This document shows positions 1-7,102 of a DNA stretch of 7,102 nucleotides, piece by piece. The stretch spans positions 1 to 7,102 of the forward strand of contig QJWD01000096.1 in the NCBI GenBank assembly GCA_003235465.1, written 5' to 3'. This DNA comes from Nitrospirota bacterium. GTDB lineage: Bacteria > Nitrospinota > Nitrospinia > Nitrospinales > VA-1. Position 1 is the stretch's first letter; each line of letters opens with the position of its first letter. Made by a program: the position numbers and the translations under genes. The notes under the pieces are model-generated. The model saw only the letters and a program-made list of their open reading frames with translations. It was not told the origin of the DNA and ran no database searches.

Positions 1-18
1 AACCCTTTGATTTTAAAG

Positions 19-80
19 CCACTCAAGGGGAATCGCAGGAATATTCCCCAGCGGGTGGATTCCTGGCCCATTTAGGGAGG
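19..80 (+). promoter_or_regulatory. Structured 5' leader of rpsL: candidate pseudoknot and competing RBS-masking hairpin
   Basis: The leader can form two perfect 7-bp helices: 27-33 with 43-49, and 36-42 with 59-65. The second pairs the first helix's loop with downstream sequence, giving an H-type pseudoknot with a 2-nt first loop, no nucleotide between stems and a 9-nt third loop. Two alternative pairings compete with it. Positions 19-24 can pair with 53-58 (one G-U) to extend the first hairpin, and 62-64 plus 67-69 can pair with 78-80 plus 75-77, covering the ribosome binding site. The pairings are read directly from the bases. That they form in RNA, and that they regulate rpsL, is inference from position. 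A DNA-level role is also possible because 38-47 is a perfect 10-bp palindrome. No known leader family was recognised. Confidence 0.45.
74..80 (+). promoter_or_regulatory. Shine-Dalgarno site for rpsL
   Basis: AGGGAGG ends 8 nt before the TTG at 89. It is a strong ribosome binding site at normal spacing, and it fixes the rare TTG as the rpsL start because no ATG or GTG in frame gives a family-like N-terminus. It lies in the 3' arm of the possible masking hairpin 62-80. Confidence 0.85.
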
Positions 81-88
81 GTATTTGT

Positions 89-466
89 TTGCCAACAATT
101 AATCAATTAGTTCGGGAAGGCCGAAAAAAGCCGGTCCGAAAAACCGCGAGTCCGGCGCTTAAATCCTGTCCGCAAAAGCGAGGGGTATGCGTGCGCGTGT
201 ACACATCCACGCCCAAAAAGCCCAACTCGGCTCTCAGGAAAGTGGCCCGCGTGCGCCTGACCAACGGCATGGAAGTCACCACGTACATTCCCGGTGTCGG
301 GCACAACTTGCAGGAGCATTCCATCGTGATGATCCGTGGCGGCCGAGTCAAGGACCTGCCCGGTGTGAGGTACCATGTCGTGCGCGGCAGTCTGGACACC
401 CTCGGGGTGGAAGCGCGCAGGCAGGGACGTTCAAAATATGGGGCGAAGAAGCCCAAGCAAAGTTAA
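89..466 (+). CDS. rpsL: 30S ribosomal protein S12 (uS12)
   Basis: S12 sits at the decoding centre of the 30S subunit and helps set codon-reading accuracy. The product is 125 aa, against 124 in E. coli, and is collinear with the family. The N-terminus MPTINQLVR, the CPQKRGVC segment (27-34), the [11 protein letters not shown] loop (41-51) and the [13 protein letters not shown] loop (84-96) are all present. Lys43 and Lys88, the usual sites of streptomycin-resistance changes, are wild type, so the protein looks streptomycin-sensitive. Asp89, the residue methylthiolated in E. coli, is also present. Translation starts at TTG, chosen because of the AGGGAGG 8 nt upstream and the exact match of MPTINQL to the family start. 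It is the first gene of the cluster, and the structured leader lies just ahead of it. Confidence 0.98.
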   Translation: MPTINQLVREGRKKPVRKTASPALKSCPQKRGVCVRVYTSTPKKPNSALRKVARVRLTNGMEVTTYIPGVGHNLQEHSIVMIRGGRVKDLPGVRYHVVRGSLDTLGVEARRQGRSKYGAKKPKQS

Positions 467-479
467 GTCATAATATCCC

Positions 480-950
480 ATGGCGAGAAGACGAGAAGCG
501 CAAAAAAGACAGGTCATGGCCGACCCGAAGTACAACGACGCGTTGGCCGGCCGCTTCATCAACAGCATCCTGAAAAAAGGCAAGAAGAGCCTGGCGGAGA
601 GGATTTTTTACGATGCGCTCGGCCGCGTCGGTGAAAAGTCCAAGGAAGACCCGATCCGCGTGTTCAAGAAAGCCATCGACAATGTGGCGCCGCTGCTCGA
701 GGTCAAATCCCGGCGCGTCGGCGGTTCCACCTACCAGGTGCCGGTTGAGGTTAAAGATGCCCGCCGCACGGCGCTCAGCATCCGCTGGGTGATCCAGAAC
801 GCGAAGTCGCGCGCGGGCCGCTCCATGGCCGAGAAGCTGACCGGGGAAATCATGGATGCCTACAATAATATTGGCGGCGCCATCAAGAAAAAGGAAGAAG
901 TTCACCGTATGGCCGAGGCCAACAAGGCTTTCGCCCACTACCGCTGGTGA
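480..950 (+). CDS. rpsG: 30S ribosomal protein S7 (uS7)
   Basis: S7 nucleates assembly of the 3' major domain of 16S rRNA and touches the E-site tRNA. The product is 156 aa, the common bacterial length without the E. coli C-terminal extension. Family hallmarks are the basic N-terminus MARRR, the GKKSLAERIFYDAL helix (34-47), the beta-hairpin SRRVGGSTYQVPVEV (77-91), and the end KKKEEVHRMAEANKAFAHYRW. An in-frame stop at 471-473 leaves ATG 480 as the earliest start, and the family-like N-terminus supports it over Met13. No Shine-Dalgarno-like sequence is visible in the 13 nt between rpsL and this ATG, so initiation probably depends on coupling to rpsL or on an unpaired start region. In E. coli S7 represses its own operon by binding a roughly 100-nt rpsL-rpsG spacer; that spacer is missing here. 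Confidence 0.98.
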   Translation: MARRREAQKRQVMADPKYNDALAGRFINSILKKGKKSLAERIFYDALGRVGEKSKEDPIRVFKKAIDNVAPLLEVKSRRVGGSTYQVPVEVKDARRTALSIRWVIQNAKSRAGRSMAEKLTGEIMDAYNNIGGAIKKKEEVHRMAEANKAFAHYRW

Positions 951-968
951 GGAGTACCCACTAAGGCA

Positions 969-3068
<2,100 letters not shown>

Positions 3069-3099
3069 TTTCTTAAGCAATTCAACGATAAAAAAATTT

Positions 3100-3103
3100 G
3101 GAG
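3100..3103 (+). promoter_or_regulatory. Shine-Dalgarno site for tuf
   Basis: GGAG lies 9 nt before the tuf ATG at 3113, inside the 44-nt fusA-tuf spacer. This AT-rich spacer (3069-3112) contains an A7 tract and no hairpin that would act as a terminator. Confidence 0.75.
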
Positions 3104-3112
3104 TGAACGAGC

Positions 3113-4302
<1,190 letters not shown>

Positions 4303-4303
<1 letters not shown>

Positions 4304-4611
4304 TGAGCGACCAGAAAATCAAGATCAGGCTCAAGGCTTACGACCACAAGCTTCTCGACGGGTCGGTGAGCGAAATCGTGGAAACCACCAGGCGCACCGG
4401 CGCCAGGGTGGTGGGGCCCATCCCCCTGCCCACCGTGACCAACAGGTGGACGGTTCTCAGGTCCCCGCATGTGGACAAAAAATCGCGCGAACAGTTCGAG
4501 ATTCGCACCCACAAGCGGGTCCTGGAGATTCTGGAGCCCACGCCACAGACGGTGGACGCGCTCATGAAGCTCGATCTTTCCGGTGGCGTGGATATCGAAA
4601 TCAAGCTGTAA
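4303..4611 (+). CDS. rpsJ: 30S ribosomal protein S10 (uS10, also NusE)
   Basis: S10 is a 30S head protein. Outside the ribosome it acts as NusE in antitermination with NusB and links to NusG. The 102-aa product is canonical: the [14 protein letters not shown]-terminus (7-19), the TTRRTGA segment (28-34), the long loop GPIPLPT (38-44), and [13 protein letters not shown] (54-66) with Val57, the residue altered in some tetracycline-class resistance. The start ATG at 4303 overlaps the tuf stop in the sequence TAATG, so ribosomes finishing tuf can restart here; no strong ribosome binding site is seen inside the end of tuf. E. coli has a long L4-binding leader before rpsJ. The overlap leaves no room for one at this position. 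Confidence 0.98.
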
Positions 4612-4616
4612 CGCAT

Positions 4617-4636
4617 GGGCGGCCCCTGGGCCGCCT
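4617..4636 (+). promoter_or_regulatory. GC-rich hairpin in the rpsJ-rplC spacer
   Basis: GGCGGCC at 4618-4624 pairs perfectly with GGCCGCC at 4629-4635 around a 4-nt loop (CCTG), and a G-U pair at 4617/4636 can extend it. It starts 5 nt after the rpsJ stop and ends just before the weak GGA at 4637-4639 that is the only candidate rplC ribosome binding site. What follows is AAAAATATT, not a U-tract in the transcript, so it does not look like an intrinsic terminator on this strand; nor is there a T-run after it on the other strand. A role in rplC initiation, RNA processing or mRNA stability is inference. Confidence 0.55.
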
Positions 4637-4649
4637 GGAAAAATATTGA

Positions 4650-5285
4650 ATGGAACAGATACTCGGTAAAAAAATAGGCATGACGCAGGTGTTCTCCGAG
4701 GCGGGGGACTGCGTGCCCGTGACCGTCATCAAGGTTGAGCGCTGCGTGCCGGTGGAGCGTAAAACGCGCGACAAGCAGGGGTACGACGCGGTGGTGGTGG
4801 CCTACGGCGACCGAAAGCCCAAGCACACCAACAAGCCGCTTAAGGGGTATTACGATAAGCTCAAGACCGCCCCGGCCCGCATGCTGGTGGAATTTCGCGG
4901 CCAGGAAGTGAGCGACGAAGCGCTGGGCCAGCCTCTCAAGGTGGACATGTTCGGCGCGGGGGACAGGGTGAACGTCATCGGCAGCTCCAAGGGCCGCGGC
5001 TTCGCCGGCGTCATGAAGCGCTGGGGGTTCCACGGCAAGCCCGCCACGCGCGGCACGCACGAGTCGTTCCGCGGCGGCGGTTCGGTGGGCATGCACACCT
5101 ACCCCGGTCGTGTGCTCAAGGGCAAGAAGATGCCCGGCCGCATGGGCGGCAACGTCAACCACATTAAAAATCTGCAGGTGGTCCGCGTGGATGCCGAGAA
5201 CAACGTGCTTCTCATCAAGGGAGCGGTTCCCGGCGCCAACGGCGGCATCGTCAAAATCGTCAAGTCCAGGAGGCAAGCGAAATAA
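4650..5285 (+). CDS. rplC: 50S ribosomal protein L3 (uL3)
   Basis: L3 is an early 23S rRNA assembly protein whose long loop reaches the peptidyl-transferase centre. The 211-aa product has the bacterial N-terminus [12 protein letters not shown] (4-15). The central [18 protein letters not shown] leads into the loop from Trp125 through the [24 protein letters not shown] region, and the C-terminal [10 protein letters not shown] strand is present. Where E. coli has the PrmB-methylated Gln150 in its GQNQTPG loop, the aligned residue here is Thr (GMHTYPG), so that modification is not expected. The ATG is the only start giving the family N-terminus. Ribosome binding is weak: GGA 10 nt upstream, directly after the spacer hairpin. 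The gene ends one base before rplD. Confidence 0.97.
   Translation: MEQILGKKIGMTQVFSEAGDCVPVTVIKVERCVPVERKTRDKQGYDAVVVAYGDRKPKHTNKPLKGYYDKLKTAPARMLVEFRGQEVSDEALGQPLKVDMFGAGDRVNVIGSSKGRGFAGVMKRWGFHGKPATRGTHESFRGGGSVGMHTYPGRVLKGKKMPGRMGGNVNHIKNLQVVRVDAENNVLLIKGAVPGANGGIVKIVKSRRQAK
5268..5273 (+). promoter_or_regulatory. Shine-Dalgarno site for rplD inside the rplC tail
   Basis: AGGAGG lies within the last codons of rplC, 13 nt before the ATG at 5287. The match is perfect but the spacing is long. It supports 5287 as the rplD start over longer upstream in-frame starts that would lie inside rplC. Confidence 0.7.
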
Positions 5286-5286
5286 C

Positions 5287-5913
5287 ATGCCGGAAATCGA
5301 TCTTCTGGATGCAAGCAACAAGAAAGTCGGCAGCGTCGAAGCGTCCGCCGATGTTTTCGACGTCAAGATCCGGCCGCACCTGGTGCAAAGCTGCGTGATC
5401 AGCCAGCTGGCGGCCCGGCGGGGTGGCAACGCGGCGACGAAACAGGCGCGCGGCGAGATCAGCGGCGGCGGCAAGAAGCCCTGGCGGCAGAAGGGCACCG
5501 GCCGCGCCCGGCAGGGCAGCACGCGCGCTCCGAACTGGCGCGGCGGCATGACGGTATTCGGCCCGTCGCCGAGGGACTACAGCTTCAAGCTGACCAAGAA
5601 AGTGAAGAAGCTCGCGCTCAAGTCGGTACTCACCGACAGGCTGAAGGCGCAGGCGCTCGTGGTGGTGGACAGCCTGGCTCTCGCCAACCCGAAGACCAAA
5701 GAAGCGGTGGCGCTCGTTAAAAACCTGGGGCTGCCGGCTAAAACCCTGTTCATCACCGACGGCAGAAACGAAAACCTGGCCCTCGCCGTGCGCAACCTGC
5801 AAAACGTGGATGTGCTGCCGGTGGAAGGGCTGAACGTGTACGACCTGGTTTTGCACGAAAAGATCGTCTGCACCCCGGAGTCGCTCAAGAAAATTGAAGA
5901 GAGGTTGAGTTGA
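5287..5913 (+). CDS. rplD: 50S ribosomal protein L4 (uL4)
   Basis: L4 binds 23S rRNA domain I, and its extended loop lines the narrow part of the exit tunnel. The 208-aa product (201 in E. coli) has the loop [19 protein letters not shown] (57-75), in which Lys69 matches E. coli Lys63, the macrolide-resistance position, and is wild type. NWRGG (83-87), the [12 protein letters not shown] helix, the [11 protein letters not shown] segment and the C-terminal helix follow. The chosen ATG lies 1 nt after the rplC stop and gives the family-like MPEIDLLDA. The frame stays open upstream into rplC, but earlier starts would add residues unlike L4. In E. coli L4 represses the S10 operon through a leader before rpsJ; no such leader exists here, so any autoregulation would need another site. 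The TGA stop overlaps the rplW start. Confidence 0.97.
   Translation: MPEIDLLDASNKKVGSVEASADVFDVKIRPHLVQSCVISQLAARRGGNAATKQARGEISGGGKKPWRQKGTGRARQGSTRAPNWRGGMTVFGPSPRDYSFKLTKKVKKLALKSVLTDRLKAQALVVVDSLALANPKTKEAVALVKNLGLPAKTLFITDGRNENLALAVRNLQNVDVLPVEGLNVYDLVLHEKIVCTPESLKKIEERLS
5898..5904 (+). promoter_or_regulatory. Shine-Dalgarno site for rplW
   Basis: AGAGAGG lies in the end of rplD, 8 nt before the ATG at 5913. The spacing favours this ATG over the adjacent in-frame TTG at 5910, which would only add one residue. Confidence 0.7.
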
Positions 5914-6200
5914 TGGACACGCATCGAGTGCTGGAAAAGCCGCTGCTCACCGAAAAGAGCACCGTGATGCAGGCCGATGGCAATTGGATTTCGTTCCGGG
6001 TCAACATGCACGCCAACAAGATTCAGATCAAAAAGGCCGTGGAGTCGGTATTTGGCGTCAAGGTACTCAGAGTCAATACCGCCATCGTGCGCGGGCAGTG
6101 GCGCCGGTTCGGCCGCAACGTGGGCCAGTCGCAAAACTGGAAGAAGGCCATGGTGCAGCTTAAAGAAGGCGACAAGATAGAATTGTTTGAAGGAGCTTGA
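5913..6200 (+). CDS. rplW: 50S ribosomal protein L23 (uL23)
   Basis: L23 sits at the peptide exit of the large subunit and is the docking point for trigger factor and the signal recognition particle. The 95-aa product is normal in length. It has the N-terminal [12 protein letters not shown] segment (6-17), with Glu14 aligning to E. coli Glu18, the trigger-factor contact. The [21 protein letters not shown] core, the basic loop [12 protein letters not shown] and the [19 protein letters not shown] strand follow. The ATG overlaps the rplD stop in TGATG, which implies translational coupling. Its end encodes the rplB ribosome binding site. Confidence 0.97.
   Translation: MDTHRVLEKPLLTEKSTVMQADGNWISFRVNMHANKIQIKKAVESVFGVKVLRVNTAIVRGQWRRFGRNVGQSQNWKKAMVQLKEGDKIELFEGA
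6190..6195 (+). promoter_or_regulatory. Shine-Dalgarno site for rplB
   Basis: AAGGAG lies in the last codons of rplW, 10 nt before ATG 6206. It sits only 1 nt before an in-frame TTG at 6197, so it rules that longer start out and fixes 6206. Confidence 0.8.
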
Positions 6201-6205
6201 CCGGA

Positions 6206-7033
6206 ATGCCAATTAGAAAAATGAGTCCCCGGTCGCCCGGGTCGCGCTTTCGCACCGTCTCCGGGTTCGACGAAATCACGAAATCCACCCCGGAAAAGAG
6301 CCTTCTTGTTTCCATGCCCAGGAAGGGCGGGCGCAACAACAATGGCCGCATCACCGCCAAGCGCCGCGGCGGCGGCCATCGCAAGCTCTACCGGCTGATC
6401 GACTTCAAAAGGAACAAGGACGGCATCGAAGCGCGCGTCGACGCCATCGAGTACGACCCCAACCGGTCGGCCAACATCGCACTTCTGGTGTACCGCGATG
6501 GCGAGAAAAGATACATTCTGGCGCCGGCGAAGCTCAAGGTGGGCGACACCGTGTGCTCGGGCAAGGACGCAGAAGTAAAGCTTGGGAACTGCCTGCCGCT
6601 TCTTAACATTCCCGAGGGTTCCATCGTGCACAACGTGGAGCTTCGCCCGGGCAAGGGCGGCCAGCTCGGCCGCAGCGCAGGTGGCTCCATCCAGTTGATG
6701 GCGAAGGAGGGCAAGCACGCCACCCTCAAGCTCTCTTCGGGAGAAATCCGCCTGGTGGATAAAACCTGCCGGGCGACGCTCGGCACCGTCGGCAATGCGG
6801 ATTTTGAAAACATCTCCATCGGCAAGGCCGGCAAGATGCGATGGATGGGCAAGCGCCCGCGCGTTCGCGCCGTCGCCATGAACCCGGTGGACCACCCGAT
6901 GGGTGGTGGCGAGGGCCGCTCTTCCGGCGGCAGGCACCCGTGCAGCCCCTGGGGGCAGATGGCCAAGGGACTCAAAACCAGGAAGGTGAGAAAACCTTCC
7001 AGTAAATACATCGTGCGTAAGCGCAAGAAGTAG
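6206..7033 (+). CDS. rplB: 50S ribosomal protein L2 (uL2)
   Basis: L2 is a core 23S rRNA-binding protein near the peptidyl-transferase centre, needed for subunit association. The 275-aa product (273 in E. coli) has the N-terminus [20 protein letters not shown], then [22 protein letters not shown], the SH3-like core with [10 protein letters not shown] and [14 protein letters not shown], and the C-terminal [14 protein letters not shown] segment (225-238). His230 matches E. coli His229 in mature numbering, reported as important for peptidyl transfer. The second His of the usual DHPHGGGEG motif is Met232 here. I recall DHPM in some other phyla, so this is probably lineage variation. The start was chosen by the AAGGAG site and the family-like [12 protein letters not shown]. 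The gene begins 5 nt after rplW and ends 21 nt before rpsS. Confidence 0.97.
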   Translation: MPIRKMSPRSPGSRFRTVSGFDEITKSTPEKSLLVSMPRKGGRNNNGRITAKRRGGGHRKLYRLIDFKRNKDGIEARVDAIEYDPNRSANIALLVYRDGEKRYILAPAKLKVGDTVCSGKDAEVKLGNCLPLLNIPEGSIVHNVELRPGKGGQLGRSAGGSIQLMAKEGKHATLKLSSGEIRLVDKTCRATLGTVGNADFENISIGKAGKMRWMGKRPRVRAVAMNPVDHPMGGGEGRSSGGRHPCSPWGQMAKGLKTRKVRKPSSKYIVRKRKK

Positions 7034-7045
7034 GGATAAACCTCT

Positions 7046-7049
7046 GGAG
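7046..7049 (+). promoter_or_regulatory. Shine-Dalgarno site for rpsS
   Basis: GGAG lies 5 nt before the ATG at 7055, in the 21-nt rplB-rpsS spacer. The position supports that ATG as the S19 start. Confidence 0.7.
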
Positions 7050-7054
7050 CTCGT

Positions 7055-7102
7055 ATGGCCCGATCGCTGAAAAAAGGACCGTTCGTCGATGAATCGCTCG
7101 CA
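7055..7102 (+). CDS. rpsS: 30S ribosomal protein S19 (uS19), N-terminal fragment cut by the window edge
   Basis: Only the first 16 codons are present, with no stop before the right edge. They read MARSLKKGPFVDESLA, which is the highly conserved S19 N-terminus ([PA]RSxKKGPFxD). S19 is a 30S head protein that forms a complex with S13 and contacts the large subunit. Its place right after rplB is the standard S10-operon order. The identification rests on this short but distinctive motif plus context. Confidence 0.93.
   Translation, partial: MARSLKKGPFVDESLA

Noticed and set aside
1..75. Tail of an upstream gene (the frames beginning at 1 and 3 are open through much of the leader)
   Set aside because: The translations resemble no protein I know, including the end of rpoC. 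Short open frames of this size are expected by chance, but the window is too short to exclude it fully.
516..518. Met13 as the true S7 start, since AGG precedes it
   Set aside because: This would delete the conserved basic MARRR N-terminus of S7.
3088..3099. A7-TTT run after fusA as a terminator
   Set aside because: There is no GC-rich stem before it, and the run is of A residues on the transcript.
5110..5286. Longer N-terminus for L4 starting inside rplC
   Set aside because: The added residues are unlike L4, overlap the conserved end of L3, and ATG 5287 has AGGAGG upstream and gives a normal L4 length.
4338..5549. A 403-codon open frame on the - strand across rpsJ, rplC and rplD
   Set aside because: It spans three conserved genes on the opposite strand and resembles no protein family.
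6197..6205. TTG at 6197 as the rplB start
   Set aside because: It lies 1 nt from the Shine-Dalgarno site and adds three residues not seen in L2; ATG 6206 fits spacing and family.
6023..6937. A 304-codon open frame on the - strand opposite rplW and rplB
   Set aside because: Shadow of the conserved sense genes; no independent support.

Overview
This window is a stretch of the bacterial translation-machinery supercluster, read entirely on the + strand. In order it holds rpsL (S12), rpsG (S7), fusA (EF-G), tuf (EF-Tu), rpsJ (S10), rplC (L3), rplD (L4), rplW (L23), rplB (L2) and the first 16 codons of rpsS (S19), which runs off the right edge. The str operon (rpsL-rpsG-fusA-tuf) and the S10 operon (rpsJ onward) are fused with no gap. 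All proteins are full length, have their key motifs, and show no frameshift.

The DNA is GC-rich by eye and strongly prefers G or C at third codon positions. The proteins are clearly bacterial. EF-Tu, L2 and L3 read to me most like Desulfobacterota, Nitrospinota or related lineages, but this is an impression from memory and not a placement; the phylum should be treated as unresolved.

Layout: positions 1-88 are a non-coding leader with a ribosome binding site at 74-80 and a TTG start for rpsL at 89. After that genes are packed tightly. The gaps are 13 nt (rpsL-rpsG), 18 nt (rpsG-fusA), 44 nt (fusA-tuf), 38 nt (rpsJ-rplC), 1 nt (rplC-rplD), 5 nt (rplW-rplB) and 21 nt (rplB-rpsS). The tuf/rpsJ and rplD/rplW pairs overlap by one base. 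No intrinsic terminator is visible between genes, so one long transcript with translational coupling is the simplest reading. The products are ribosome components and the two GTPases that drive elongation: EF-Tu delivers aminoacyl-tRNA and EF-G translocates.

The gene content is ordinary housekeeping and I see no new protein system. The part that deserves attention is RNA-level. The rpsL leader contains two perfect 7-bp helices arranged as an H-type pseudoknot (27-65), plus a competing fold that would hide the rpsL ribosome binding site. A compact GC hairpin (4617-4636) fills the rpsJ-rplC gap. The places where E. coli keeps its S7 and L4 control sites (the rpsL-rpsG gap and a leader before rpsJ) are nearly absent here, so control may have moved to these elements; that is inference.
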